Under the pieces are notes generated by a model. The model saw only the letters and a program-made list of their open reading frames with translations, was not told the DNA's origin and did no database searches. The translations under genes were made by a program, and so were the position numbers. DNA of 64,000 nt from Lewinella sp038528965 (lineage in GTDB: Bacteria > Bacteroidota > Bacteroidia > Chitinophagales > Saprospiraceae), in NCBI GenBank assembly GCA_038528965.1, contig JBCBEC010000001.1, forward strand, positions 483,579 through 547,578, read 5' to 3'. Shown here piece by piece: positions 8,875 through 18,140 of the stretch (its first letter is position 1; each line of letters opens with the position of its first letter).

Positions 8875-10416
8875 ATGCAAGATAAGATTCAACTCCTCGA
8901 AGAGAAATTAGCCGCAGCCCAAGTGGGGGGCGGCGAAGAGCGTATTAAGAATCAGCACAAGAAGAATAAACTTACGGCCCGCGAACGGGTGCACTTTTTT
9001 CTTGATCCTGGCTCTTTCGAAGAAATTGGGGCACTAGTCGTGCATCGTAGCTCTGATTTTGGGATGGAGAAGCAGCGCATTCTTGGTGATGGGGTAGTGA
9101 CGGGCTACGGAACTGTGAATGGGCGCTTGGTCTACGTTTACGCGCAAGACTTTACGGTATTTGGTGGCTCTTTGTCCGAAACGCACGCGGAGAAAATATG
9201 CAAGATCATGGATCTGGCGATGGAAAACGGAGCGCCTCTGGTAGGTCTCAATGACTCCGGTGGAGCCCGTATTCAGGAAGGGGTTAAGTCACTAGGAGGT
9301 TATGCAGACATTTTCTACCGCAATGTAATGGCATCTGGAGTGATCCCGCAAATTTCCGCTATCATGGGGCCGTGTGCCGGTGGGGCAGTTTACTCTCCAG
9401 CCATGACTGATTTCTCCATTATGGTAGAGGAAACTAGCTACATGTTTGTCACTGGTCCCAATGTGGTGAAGACCGTTACAAACGAGGAGGTAACAGCAGA
9501 AGAGCTGGGCGGAGCTATGACACACGCAACTAAGTCTGGCGTAACGCACCTGACCGCCGTCAACGATATTGACTGTCTGGACAAGGTCAAGCAATTGCTG
9601 AGCTATCTACCGCAAAACTGCGAAGAGCGACCAGCAAATTTAGCCTACGATACCACTGATGAGATGCGCGAAAAACTCGCCGCCATCATTCCTGCTAATC
9701 CACAGCAGCCTTACGATATGCGCGATGTGGTGAACGGTATTGTGGATGATGAGACCTTCATGGAAATCCACGAACATTACGCCGAAAATATCATCGTTGG
9801 TTTTGCTCGCCTCGGCGGGCGCAGTATTGGCATTATTGGCAATCAGCCCTTGAGCCTCGCCGGTGTTTTGGATGTAGAATCCTCTCGGAAAGCTGCACGT
9901 TTCGTTCGCTTTTGCGATTGCTTTAATATTCCCATGCTGGTTTTGGTAGATGTACCTGGTTTCCTACCGGGAACGGACCAGGAGTGGAACGGGATCATTG
10001 TTAATGGCGCTAAATTACTCTACGCGTTCAGCGAAGCTACTGTACCCCGCATCACGCTCATTACTCGGAAGGCTTACGGTGGTGCTTATGACGTAATGAA
10101 CTCTAAGCACATTGGTGCGGACCTCAATTTTGCTTGGCCCACCGCCGAGATTGCAGTAATGGGAGCAAAGGGTGCATCAGAAATTATCTTCCGCAAGGAA
10201 ATAAAGGCGGCTGATGATCCAACTGCTATGCTGACGGCTAAGGAAGAGGAATACAAGGATAAGTTTGCCAATCCGTACCTGGCGGCAGAGCGTGGCTTTG
10301 TGGACCAGGTAATTGACCCAAAGCATACTCGGCGAAAGCTCATTAAAGGATTCTCTATGCTGGAGAATAAAGTGCGCGTACTCCCTAAGAAAAAGCATGG
10401 TAATATCCCACTCTGA
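8875..10416 (+). CDS. acyl-CoA carboxylase carboxyltransferase (beta) subunit
   Basis: Carboxyltransferase half of a biotin-dependent acyl-CoA carboxylase, propionyl- or methylmalonyl-CoA type, 513 residues. Family marks include the N-terminal KLTARERV segment, NDSGGARIQEG (acyl-CoA oxyanion site), GPCAGGAVYSPA, and in the second half VDVPGFLPGTDQE with TRKAYGGAYDVM. No alpha (biotin carboxylase) subunit gene is in the window. An in-frame TTG lies at 8854, but ATG 8875 gives the usual N-terminus MQDKIQLLEEKL. It may be co-transcribed with the two genes before it. Confidence 0.93.
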   Translation: MQDKIQLLEEKLAAAQVGGGEERIKNQHKKNKLTARERVHFFLDPGSFEEIGALVVHRSSDFGMEKQRILGDGVVTGYGTVNGRLVYVYAQDFTVFGGSLSETHAEKICKIMDLAMENGAPLVGLNDSGGARIQEGVKSLGGYADIFYRNVMASGVIPQISAIMGPCAGGAVYSPAMTDFSIMVEETSYMFVTGPNVVKTVTNEEVTAEELGGAMTHATKSGVTHLTAVNDIDCLDKVKQLLSYLPQNCEERPANLAYDTTDEMREKLAAIIPANPQQPYDMRDVVNGIVDDETFMEIHEHYAENIIVGFARLGGRSIGIIGNQPLSLAGVLDVESSRKAARFVRFCDCFNIPMLVLVDVPGFLPGTDQEWNGIIVNGAKLLYAFSEATVPRITLITRKAYGGAYDVMNSKHIGADLNFAWPTAEIAVMGAKGASEIIFRKEIKAADDPTAMLTAKEEEYKDKFANPYLAAERGFVDQVIDPKHTRRKLIKGFSMLENKVRVLPKKKHGNIPL

Positions 10417-10458
10417 TTTAAGATATGGAAGGCCTTAGGAATGGCCCAAAAACACAAA

Positions 10459-10485
10459 GAAGCCGATCCAACGAGGACCGGCTTC
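10459..10485 (-). terminator. terminator after the LytTR regulator gene
   Basis: GAAGCCG/CGGCTTC stem extended by TCC/GGA. On the minus strand the hairpin is followed by the T-rich run CTTTGTGTTTTT. It lies about 110 bp past the stop of the minus-strand regulator gene and also bounds the plus-strand carboxylase gene. Confidence 0.6.
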
Positions 10486-10597
10486 CAACATGTTCATGGG
10501 ATTCAAAAAAAGGTTGAAGCACTAAAGACAGCTTAAAGATAAGGAAAAAATGGATATGTCATAAGCTGGTTTAGAACATTTTCATCCTTCTTAATCC

Positions 10598-11341
10598 CTA
10601 TAGACGGTTCTGATTGATGAGCGCGAGGAGGTCATCACGGTAGTTTTTACCTACCGGTAGGTGCTTGGCTTGGCCCTTTTCCTGAACCTCCACCATATTC
10701 CCCATCACAGCATCAATCTTGTTGATATTCACAATATAGGAGCGGTGAATGCGCCGGAAGATATTAGAAGGAAGCTTCTGTTCCAGGCTTTTCATCGTCT
10801 GGAGAGTTACCACGCGGCTATCAGTTTGCCGAATAATTACGTAGTCCTTGAGCCCCTCAATGTATACTACATCGTGATAGTACACGCGTACGAGTTTCTT
10901 GTCGGCCTTAACAAACATGAAGTCTACCTCGGGTTCGGCGCTACCACTAGCTGCGGTACCACCAGCCTGATTCCCTTGGCGCTTGAGCTCAATTTGCTCA
11001 ATCGCTTTGTTAGCTGCTTTCAGAAAACGTTCTAGCGATATTGGCTTAAGCAGATAGTCCAGGGCGTTCAACTCAAATCCATCCACAGCGTAGTTGGAAT
11101 AGGCGGTGGTGAAAATCACCACTGGCGGATTGGCCAATGACCGCAAGAAATCTGTACCGGTCAGTTGCGGCATCTGGATATCGAGAAACATTAGGTCAAT
11201 GTCGTTGCTGCGTAGGGCTTCGTTGGCTTCCAGTGCATTACTGCACTTGGTAACCAGGTTCATGTCCGGTATCTTCTCAATGTAGGTCTCTAGCACATCC
11301 TGTGCTAGTGGTTCGTCGTCAACAATTATAACGTTAATCAT
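10598..11341 (-). CDS. LytTR-family response regulator
   Basis: A 247-residue two-domain regulator. The receiver domain (about 1-120) has the acidic pocket VDDEP, the phosphoacceptor D in LMFLDIQMP (about residue 55), the Thr in FTTAYS and the Lys in LLKPIS. The C-terminal LytTR DNA-binding domain (about 140-245) carries VYIEGLKDYVIIR and FRRIHRSYIVNI. It lies 116 bp downstream of a LytS-type kinase gene, its likely partner. Target genes are not visible. Confidence 0.92.
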   Translation of the reverse strand: MINVIIVDDEPLAQDVLETYIEKIPDMNLVTKCSNALEANEALRSNDIDLMFLDIQMPQLTGTDFLRSLANPPVVIFTTAYSNYAVDGFELNALDYLLKPISLERFLKAANKAIEQIELKRQGNQAGGTAASGSAEPEVDFMFVKADKKLVRVYYHDVVYIEGLKDYVIIRQTDSRVVTLQTMKSLEQKLPSNIFRRIHRSYIVNINKIDAVMGNMVEVQEKGQAKHLPVGKNYRDDLLALINQNRL

Positions 11342-11457
11342 CGGTGCGTTTTTATCATTTGGATGCTCTCAGTAAGCGATTGTCCTATTTTGGGGAATAA
11401 AGTCAGCAGATTAAAAACTGTGGCTTTATTCGTCTTTTCGGTCCTTGATAAAGGTAG

Positions 11458-12525
11458 TTAATCCAAATTAATCGTAAGATGCACGGCGAAAGTATTTGGA
11501 TTGTTACTAACTCTTAGTTCGTAGCGATCGGGATAAAGCAGATTAAGACGACGACGCACATTCACCAAGCCAATACCACCACTAGGGCGATTGTCTGGGC
11601 TAGCGATCGTTTGGCCCTTACTGTTTTCGATTTGAAAATCGACGGACTGCTCATCGATCATCAGAACTATATCTACGAATCCATCTTTTAATTGGGTGTT
11701 TAAACCGTGTTTGAAACTGTTTTCCAAAAACGGAATTAGGAGAAGAGGGGCAATCTGTTGATCCCCAATCTGCCCTTCCACATGAAAGTGAATTCGAATA
11801 TTCTCGTGCTGCCGCAAACGCTCCAGATCCAGGTAATTCTTCAAATAATTGACTTCCTTCTTCAGCGGGACCCGTTTTTCGTTGCATTCATACAGCATAT
11901 AGCGCATCATCTCCGATAGCTTGATGACAATCTCTGGGGCCTTATCCGATTTCTTCAGCGTAAGTGCGTAGAGGTTGTTGAGGGTATTAAATAGGAAGTG
12001 CGGGTTGATCTGGCTTTTTAAGAAACGCAGCTCAGATTGCATGGTCTGCGTTTCCAATTCTTGCTTTTCGCGCAAATTGCGAAACCAATCAGAGACAATC
12101 TGTAGTACGGTCGATACGCTGCCAACGGTGAATGTCAATACAAAATACAAGTCCAGGTTGCCAATGAGACCCTGTTGAGAGATGGGCTGATCTGCGAAGC
12201 GGAAGTAAAAGAATATGACACGCAGCGGTGTGATAATGAAGGTAGCCAGTAATAATAAGACCAGATAGGTGCCAAATTTCTTCCGCGTGAGGTAGTTGGG
12301 AATGAGGTAGAAGAGGTTGAAGTACACAATGAGTGCGTAAAAACCCAGGTTAACCACTTCGTTAAATAGGCGAGCGGCACTGCTAAAGCCAGAATCATCA
12401 AAATAAAGCAAGAGCAATAAAAAGCCAAACCAAAATAGCAGATGGTAGGCTATACGCCCAAAGCGTCCATCCAAAAAGGATGACCAGTTAGGTGAAGCAA
12501 TTTGACTTAGCAGAGGAAATTTCAT
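11458..12525 (-). CDS. LytS/YehU-type sensor histidine kinase
   Basis: Membrane kinase of the His_kinase (PF06580) class. Four hydrophobic segments occupy roughly residues 25-150, then a coiled linker (LREKQELETQTMQSELRFLKSQ), the phospho-His motif QINPHFLFNTLNNLYAL, and the ATPase N-box region PLLLIPFLENSFKHG with a terminal G-box GIGLVNVRRRL. There is no periplasmic sensor domain. Start 12525 (MKFPLLSQ) is preferred; an ATG at 12585 would add 20 residues of poor signal. The next gene is the cognate LytTR regulator. Confidence 0.9.
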   Translation of the reverse strand: MKFPLLSQIASPNWSSFLDGRFGRIAYHLLFWFGFLLLLLYFDDSGFSSAARLFNEVVNLGFYALIVYFNLFYLIPNYLTRKKFGTYLVLLLLATFIITPLRVIFFYFRFADQPISQQGLIGNLDLYFVLTFTVGSVSTVLQIVSDWFRNLREKQELETQTMQSELRFLKSQINPHFLFNTLNNLYALTLKKSDKAPEIVIKLSEMMRYMLYECNEKRVPLKKEVNYLKNYLDLERLRQHENIRIHFHVEGQIGDQQIAPLLLIPFLENSFKHGLNTQLKDGFVDIVLMIDEQSVDFQIENSKGQTIASPDNRPSGGIGLVNVRRRLNLLYPDRYELRVSNNPNTFAVHLTINLD

Positions 12526-12631
12526 ACTGCGATAAAATAGCTTTGACGGCCGTAAGTTACTGGTGTCATTACACTTCGTCCGCATTTCTTAGATTAAATT
12601 CCGCTTTCCGTGGACAACGAATACTTTTCCT

Positions 12632-12639
12632 TAGCTTTG
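12632..12639 (+). promoter_or_regulatory. isolated TAnnTTTG box upstream of fabD
   Basis: TAGCTTTG matches the -7 consensus, but the -33 element is not evident and fabD starts 170 bp downstream. The 285-bp gap between the divergent kinase and fabD genes shows nothing else I can name. Confidence 0.3.
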
Positions 12640-12810
12640 CGCTGAAATTTTTGACCTAAATTACTTGTCGGCAAAAAGTGAATTACGACAACGAGATGAC
12701 CGGAAATCTGACTGGTTATTTGGGTGAAATTATCGCAGAATTGGGAGAATTCCAAGGGTAGAATCCGGGAGCGAATTTCTTAATCTGATCAACGCAAAGT
12801 TACACCAGGC

Positions 12811-13692
12811 ATGAAAGCTTACGTTTTTCCAGGGCAAGGCGCCCAGTTTACTGGAATGGGACAAGACTTGTACAATGAGTCACCTACGGCCAAGGCGCTG
12901 TTTGAAGAGGCCAACGATATCTTAGGTTTCCGTTTATCGGATGTGATGTTTACTGGAGATGAGCAGGAACTCAAAGAAACTAAGATCACGCAACCCGCCA
13001 TCTTCCTGCACAGCATTGTGAAGGTGAAAGAGGCAGGGGAGACCTTTCAACCCGAAGGCGTGGCCGGCCACAGTCTAGGTGAGTTCTCGGCATTGGTTGC
13101 CGCAGGGGCAATGGATTTTGCCGACGGTCTTAAGTTGGTACAGGCTCGGGCACTAGCCATGCAAGAAGCCTGTGAATTGCAGGAGAGTACTATGGCCGCG
13201 GTGATCGGAATGGAGGATCAGGCGGTGATCGATACCCTGGCTAAAGTCAGCGGAGAAATCGTAGTACCCGCCAACTTTAACAGCCCCGGGCAATTGGTTA
13301 TTTCCGGTTCCGTACCTGGGATCGAACAAGCTAGTGCGCTGTTACAAGAGGCAGGTGCCAAGAAAGTAGTAACCTTAGTAGTAGGTGGTGCTTTCCATTC
13401 ACCTTTAATGCAGCCTGCTCAGGATAAACTAGCGGCGGCAATTGAAGCGACAAGTTTCCACACGCCTTCCTGTCCAGTATATCAAAACGTGGATGCTAAA
13501 CCGCATACCGATCCGGCTGAGATCAAGGCGAACTTGGTTGCTCAATTAACCGCACCAGTTCGCTGGACGCAAACCGTTCAACAAATGGCTGTCGATGGTT
13601 ACACCGAATTTATTGAGGCCGGCGGTAAGGGTAGTGTGCTACGTGGCCTCATCCGTCGTATCGATCGTAAATTAGCCAGCAATAGCCTGTAA
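12811..13692 (+). CDS. fabD: malonyl-CoA:ACP transacylase
   Basis: Moves malonyl from CoA to acyl carrier protein for fatty acid synthesis in the cytosol. It is 293 residues, typical for FabD. The N-terminal signature is FPGQGAQFTGMG, the nucleophile Ser88 sits in GHSLGEFSAL, the catalytic His196 in GGAFHSPLM, and the conserved Gln/Asn region is NFNSPGQLVISG. The standard fab cluster genes are not adjacent. YqgE-like and guaA genes follow on the same strand with gaps of 85 and 100 bp. Confidence 0.95.
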   Translation: MKAYVFPGQGAQFTGMGQDLYNESPTAKALFEEANDILGFRLSDVMFTGDEQELKETKITQPAIFLHSIVKVKEAGETFQPEGVAGHSLGEFSALVAAGAMDFADGLKLVQARALAMQEACELQESTMAAVIGMEDQAVIDTLAKVSGEIVVPANFNSPGQLVISGSVPGIEQASALLQEAGAKKVVTLVVGGAFHSPLMQPAQDKLAAAIEATSFHTPSCPVYQNVDAKPHTDPAEIKANLVAQLTAPVRWTQTVQQMAVDGYTEFIEAGGKGSVLRGLIRRIDRKLASNSL

Positions 13693-13777
13693 AAAAGTAA
13701 GCTGGGCTGGACATCAATCCACAATTTCGCTTATCTTTCAGCAAACTGCTACCAAATAAAATAGCAGCATAAACCTT

Positions 13778-14338
13778 ATGTTGGAATCAACGGTAGGAAG
13801 CGGTAAAATTCTGCTCGCTGAGCCATTTATGCTCGATCCAAATTTTAAGCGATCAGCGGTGCTATTGTGTGATCACAGTAAGGATGATGGCAGCGTGGGT
13901 TTTATTCTTAACAAACCGCTACAGACAAAGATTGATGAGCTGATTGACGAGTTCCCTTCCTTTGATTCGGAAGTCTTCTTTGGTGGCCCGGTCCAGATGG
14001 ATACGGTGCACTACCTGCACAATGTAGGCGATCTGTTGGAAGAGAGCATTGAAGTCTGCCGGGGCGTATTCTGGGGTGGTGATTTTGAAAAACTCAAATT
14101 TCTGGTGGCCCAGGAATTGATCAAGCCGCACCAAATCCGATTTTTCGTGGGCTATTCTGGTTGGTCAGAAGGTCAGTTGGATGATGAGTTAAACTACGGC
14201 TCTTGGGTGTTAGCCAACATGGACGCCAATTATGTGTTCAAATCTGAACCGGATACGCTTTGGCAATCCATCATGGAGAATAAAGGCAGTACATATTCGG
14301 TCATTGCTCAAATGCCAGAGGATCTCTCCTGGAACTAA
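13778..14338 (+). CDS. YqgE/AlgH family protein
   Basis: A 186-residue member of the YqgE/AlgH (DUF179) family. Family marks are GKILLAEPFMLDPNFKRSAV near the N-terminus, GFILNKPL, FFGGPVQMD and GYSGWSEGQLDDE with a trailing WVLA. The family has a known fold but no settled biochemical role; AlgH was linked to transcription control in Pseudomonas. It stands alone between fabD and guaA. Confidence 0.9.
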   Translation: MLESTVGSGKILLAEPFMLDPNFKRSAVLLCDHSKDDGSVGFILNKPLQTKIDELIDEFPSFDSEVFFGGPVQMDTVHYLHNVGDLLEESIEVCRGVFWGGDFEKLKFLVAQELIKPHQIRFFVGYSGWSEGQLDDELNYGSWVLANMDANYVFKSEPDTLWQSIMENKGSTYSVIAQMPEDLSWN

Positions 14339-14426
14339 GGTGGTGTAAACTTCGCCTGATCAAGACTCAGATAGTCCACAAATAATTTTTTGAGCTATAC
14401 TGAGGAGCAGTTCAGTTCCCCCTGCC

Positions 14427-14434
14427 TATATTTG
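14427..14434 (+). promoter_or_regulatory. TAnnTTTG box directly before guaA
   Basis: TATATTTG matches the Bacteroidota -7 box and ends 5 bp before the guaA ATG, which would place +1 at about the start codon. No good -33 TTTG at the usual distance. It could signal leaderless transcription or be chance. Confidence 0.3.
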
Positions 14435-14438
14435 CGGC

Positions 14439-15980
14439 ATGAACGAAAGAATTCTGATCCTCGATTTTGGCTCACAGTACACGCAGTTGATTGCTAGGCG
14501 GGTACGCGAACTCAATGTCTACAGCGAAATTGTGCCCTACAATAAAATTCCCGCCCTGGATGACAGCATCCGGGGTGTTATTTTGTCGGGTAGTCCTTTC
14601 TCGGTCAAGGATGATAATGCTTTGCACCCCGAGTTAGACAAACTGGTGGGTAAGCAGCCTTTACTTGGGGTTTGTTACGGAGCACAGTATCTAGCTAATT
14701 TCTACGGTGGGCAAGTAGAGCGTTCACAAAAGAGGGAATACGGCAAAGCCCATTTGCAAGCGGCTCATGCCGAGGATCCGCTACTAAATGAAATGGAGCC
14801 CGGTTCCCAGGTGTGGATGTCACACGGGGATACGATAACCCAGCTGCCAGAACAATTTGAACTACTAGCCGGAACGGAGAGTATTGAGGTAGCTGCTTTT
14901 CGTTCACAGGATGAGGCGTTCCCCGCACCGGTATACGGCTTGCAGTTTCACCCAGAAGTGTACCATAGCCTTCAGGGTTCGCAATTACTGCGCAATTTCG
15001 TGATGGGTATCTGTGGATGTACTGGCTCCTGGACACCGGCCTCTTTCGCCGAGGAAACGATCGCTGAATTACGCAAAAAGATTGGTAAGGATCGTGTGCT
15101 GATGGGCTTGTCAGGTGGTGTGGACTCTACCGTTGCAGCAGAATTATTGCACCGTGCTATTGGTGATCAATTGTTCTGTTTTTTCGTCGATAATGGCTTG
15201 CTGCGCAAGGACGAATTTGAAGAGGTACTTGCTTCCTATCAAGGAATGGGGCTGCAAGTATTTGGCATCGACGCTAAGGAGCGGTTCTACCGTGAAATGG
15301 AAGGGGAGCAGGATCCTGAGGGTAAGCGCAAGATCATCGGTCGGGTATTTATTGATGTTTTCATGGACGAGGCTGCAAAGTTAGAAGACATCAAGTGGCT
15401 CGGGCAGGGAACCATTTATCCAGATGTAATTGAGTCTGTTTCGGTACATGGGCCATCCGTTACCATTAAGTCTCACCATAACGTGGGAGGACTTCCTGAC
15501 TATCTCAACTTAGATATTGTAGAGCCGCTACGCATGTTGTTTAAAGACGAGGTGCGCAGAGTGGGAAAAACCCTGGATATTCCGGATGCAATTCTAGGCC
15601 GGCACCCATTTCCTGGACCTGGATTAGGAATTCGTATATTGGGAGCGATAACACCAGAAAAAGTGGCCTTGCTACAAGAAGCGGACGCCATTTTTATCAA
15701 TAATCTGCGAAGCTCAGGATTGTACGACAAAGTATGGCAAGCAGGAGTAGTTCTGTTACCCGTACAGTCGGTTGGCGTCATGGGCGATGAGCGGACGTAC
15801 GAAAAGACTGTAGTGCTCCGTTGTGTAAACTCTACTGATGGTATGACGGCTGAATGGAGCCACCTGCCACACGATTTCCTGGCCAAAGTGTCCAGTGAAA
15901 TTATTAACCATGTTAAAGGAATTAATCGCGTTGTTTATGATATCAGCACCAAGCCGCCTGCAACTATTGAATGGGAATAA
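14439..15980 (+). CDS. guaA: GMP synthase (glutamine-hydrolysing)
   Basis: Converts XMP to GMP using glutamine and ATP, the last step of guanine nucleotide synthesis. It is 513 residues, family length. The N-terminal class I amidotransferase has Cys in LLGVCYGAQYLA and the His-x-Glu pair in LQFHPEVYHS. The ATP-pyrophosphatase P-loop is GLSGGVDSTVAA, and the C-terminal dimerisation domain carries GRHPFPGPGLGIRILG and ends KPPATIEWE. A lipoprotein gene follows after 7 bp. Confidence 0.98.
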   Translation: MNERILILDFGSQYTQLIARRVRELNVYSEIVPYNKIPALDDSIRGVILSGSPFSVKDDNALHPELDKLVGKQPLLGVCYGAQYLANFYGGQVERSQKREYGKAHLQAAHAEDPLLNEMEPGSQVWMSHGDTITQLPEQFELLAGTESIEVAAFRSQDEAFPAPVYGLQFHPEVYHSLQGSQLLRNFVMGICGCTGSWTPASFAEETIAELRKKIGKDRVLMGLSGGVDSTVAAELLHRAIGDQLFCFFVDNGLLRKDEFEEVLASYQGMGLQVFGIDAKERFYREMEGEQDPEGKRKIIGRVFIDVFMDEAAKLEDIKWLGQGTIYPDVIESVSVHGPSVTIKSHHNVGGLPDYLNLDIVEPLRMLFKDEVRRVGKTLDIPDAILGRHPFPGPGLGIRILGAITPEKVALLQEADAIFINNLRSSGLYDKVWQAGVVLLPVQSVGVMGDERTYEKTVVLRCVNSTDGMTAEWSHLPHDFLAKVSSEIINHVKGINRVVYDISTKPPATIEWE

Positions 15981-15987
15981 ACCATTT

Positions 15988-17448
15988 ATGACCTTCAGCC
16001 GCATCTTCATGCTGCTGATGGGGGTGTTGCTGTTTTCTTCTTGCGAGCTGTTCAAGCCTATTTCGCAAGGTGGTGGTAATGACCCTAAAGAAGATAAGAC
16101 CGAACTTGATCCTATTCAGGGTAAGCGGGTCTATGATCCGGCCACGGGCACCTTTGTGGTTGTGCAAAATGCACCAACGGATCCCATGGACACGATTCGT
16201 TGGAGAGATATTCCTTCCAGCATTGAGCCGCCGATTTATTCCACTTCTGCGCCGGTTACGCAGAATCCTGGTGGATCAAATCCAGTTACTACTATAGGCA
16301 TTGGAGACGGAAACTCTCAGTTACTGTCTTCTTACAATGTAGCCGTAGTGTTACCCTTCTTGACTGATCGCTTCAGCGCCATTGATCGTCGGATTGCTCC
16401 GAATTCTACTTGGGCTCTACAGTTCTATAATGGCATGCAAATGGCCTTTGATGAGCTGTCACAAGCGGGTATTGCACTCAATGTGAGCGTCATTGATTCT
16501 AAGGCTAACCAACGTGAAGTCAGCAACATGGCCCGTCTTAATCGGGACTTAAATAGCGCTCACATGATCATCGGCCCTTACCTGCGGGATAATGCTGCGG
16601 TGCTGGCCGAAAAGGCACGCAATACGGGTGCAGTTTTGGTTTCTCCTCAGTCTGCTTCCTCCTCTATCTCTGCGCGTAATCCGAATTACGTTCAGGTTAA
16701 GCCAACTTTGGAGACGCACTGTAAGGCCATCATGCGACATGCGCTGCAAAATTATACCCGAGATCAGATTGTTCTGGTCGGGATGGATACGGAGTCAGAA
16801 GCTGCGCGTTTCGATTATTTCCAAAGAGAATATGAGCGAATCAATGGCCTGACCGATACGGAACCACTCAAGCGGCTCCTCGTGGACACTGCTGAGATTG
16901 ATATGCAGGCGATTGATTTGAAACCTTGGTTCAGCTTCGATGGTGAAACAGTATTCATCGTGCCGAGCTGGAGTCAGGAATCTTTCGTCTATAATTTCTT
17001 GCGCAAGGTTGATCTTGACCGTCAACAATACCAGCGGGTACGCGTATACGGAATGCCACAATGGATGGATTATGAGCGTATTGACTTCGATTATTACGAG
17101 AAGCTCAATGTACATGTAAGTAGTAGCTCCTTTGTGGACGATCTCAACCCTGATATTCGCGCATTCAAACGGCAGTACTACGAACGATTTGGTGAAATTC
17201 CCAACGAACAAGCTTTCCTGGGGTACGATGTTACACGTTATTTCTCCCGTATGATGAACACGCACGGAACCAAGTTCCAGTACAAACTACAGGAGCAGCC
17301 GGATGACCTATTGCATACGCGCTTTGAATTTCAGCCAGTGGTCATACCTACCACTACGGGTAATGAATTTCCGCAAGTGGAGCGTTGGGAAAACCAGCAC
17401 GTCAACATCCTGCACTTCCGTAATTATCGCTTCACCAAAGCTGACTAA
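15988..17448 (+). CDS. lipoprotein with type 1 periplasmic-binding fold
   Basis: A 486-residue protein. The start is ATG 15988 rather than any start inside guaA, because it yields a clean lipoprotein signal (FMLLMGVLLFSSC). A low-complexity Pro/Thr/Gly region runs to about residue 105. A type 1 periplasmic-binding domain follows, resembling the LppC or branched-chain amino-acid receptor folds (YNVAVVLPFL, FYNGMQMAFDEL, MIIGPYL, VLVSPQSAS). Related Bacteroidota proteins found after guaA often carry LysM domains; none is visible here. Peptidoglycan regulation is a guess. Confidence 0.78.
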   Translation: MTFSRIFMLLMGVLLFSSCELFKPISQGGGNDPKEDKTELDPIQGKRVYDPATGTFVVVQNAPTDPMDTIRWRDIPSSIEPPIYSTSAPVTQNPGGSNPVTTIGIGDGNSQLLSSYNVAVVLPFLTDRFSAIDRRIAPNSTWALQFYNGMQMAFDELSQAGIALNVSVIDSKANQREVSNMARLNRDLNSAHMIIGPYLRDNAAVLAEKARNTGAVLVSPQSASSSISARNPNYVQVKPTLETHCKAIMRHALQNYTRDQIVLVGMDTESEAARFDYFQREYERINGLTDTEPLKRLLVDTAEIDMQAIDLKPWFSFDGETVFIVPSWSQESFVYNFLRKVDLDRQQYQRVRVYGMPQWMDYERIDFDYYEKLNVHVSSSSFVDDLNPDIRAFKRQYYERFGEIPNEQAFLGYDVTRYFSRMMNTHGTKFQYKLQEQPDDLLHTRFEFQPVVIPTTTGNEFPQVERWENQHVNILHFRNYRFTKAD

Positions 17449-17450
17449 GT

Positions 17451-18095
17451 ATGGCAGGTATGACGGACCAGCGACGAGCTAGGTTGCGGGATGTCGCTTA
17501 TCGTCGCCAGACCAATTTTACGGTGATTCTGGAGAATGTGCACGACCCGCACAACATCAGTGCCGTCTTGCGTTCCTGCGAGGCGGTAGGTGTAGCGGAA
17601 GTCTTTATTCTCTACACCGAGGAGCAACTACAGGAGGAGTATATAGAAATTGGGAAGAAGTCTTCAGCCGGGGCCCGCAAGTGGCTCACGGTAAACTACT
17701 ACACCGGTTTAGAAAATTGCTTTCGCGCCGTAAGGTCTCGTTACGAGTACATCTACGCTACCCACATGGCTGAGGATGCAGTCTCGTTGCACGCCTTAGA
17801 CCTCACCGACTCGGTTGCTCTACTTTTTGGTAATGAGCACGAAGGTGTAAGCCAGGAGGCGCTCTCCCATACGGATGGGAATTTCCTCATACCTCAGGTT
17901 GGAATGGTGCAGAGCCTCAATATTTCAGTGGCCTGCGCGGTGAGTTTATACGAAGGCTTGCGCCAACGGCAGGCAAAGGGTTTCTACGGAGAAGATAATC
18001 CCGCTGACCCTACAGTACAAGAGGCCATTTTTCAGGATTACATGAAACGCCACGAAGAACGTATCCAGGGGAAAAAGGTGCGGCGTTTGGATTAA
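17451..18095 (+). CDS. trmH: SpoU/TrmH-family RNA 2'-O-methyltransferase
   Basis: A 214-residue SPOUT-class enzyme, likely tRNA Gm18 methyltransferase. The three SPOUT motifs are present: NFTVILENVHDPHNISAVLR (motif 1, catalytic Arg), LLFGNEHEGVS (motif 2), and IPQVGMVQSLNISVACAVSL (motif 3, cofactor knot). The C-terminal helix resembles that of TrmH. Two close ATGs exist (17451, 17460). It sits 2 bp after the lipoprotein gene, probably co-transcribed with guaA. The exact RNA target is inferred from family. Confidence 0.85.
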   Translation: MAGMTDQRRARLRDVAYRRQTNFTVILENVHDPHNISAVLRSCEAVGVAEVFILYTEEQLQEEYIEIGKKSSAGARKWLTVNYYTGLENCFRAVRSRYEYIYATHMAEDAVSLHALDLTDSVALLFGNEHEGVSQEALSHTDGNFLIPQVGMVQSLNISVACAVSLYEGLRQRQAKGFYGEDNPADPTVQEAIFQDYMKRHEERIQGKKVRRLD

Positions 18096-18140
18096 GAGCA
18101 TGTCTAATATTGGGCATGAAGCAGTTTTTACAATCGTCGC

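Noticed and set aside
16795..17265. 156-codon antisense frame in the binding-protein lipoprotein gene
   Set aside because: Sense strand has signal peptide and family pattern; antisense product is unrecognisable.
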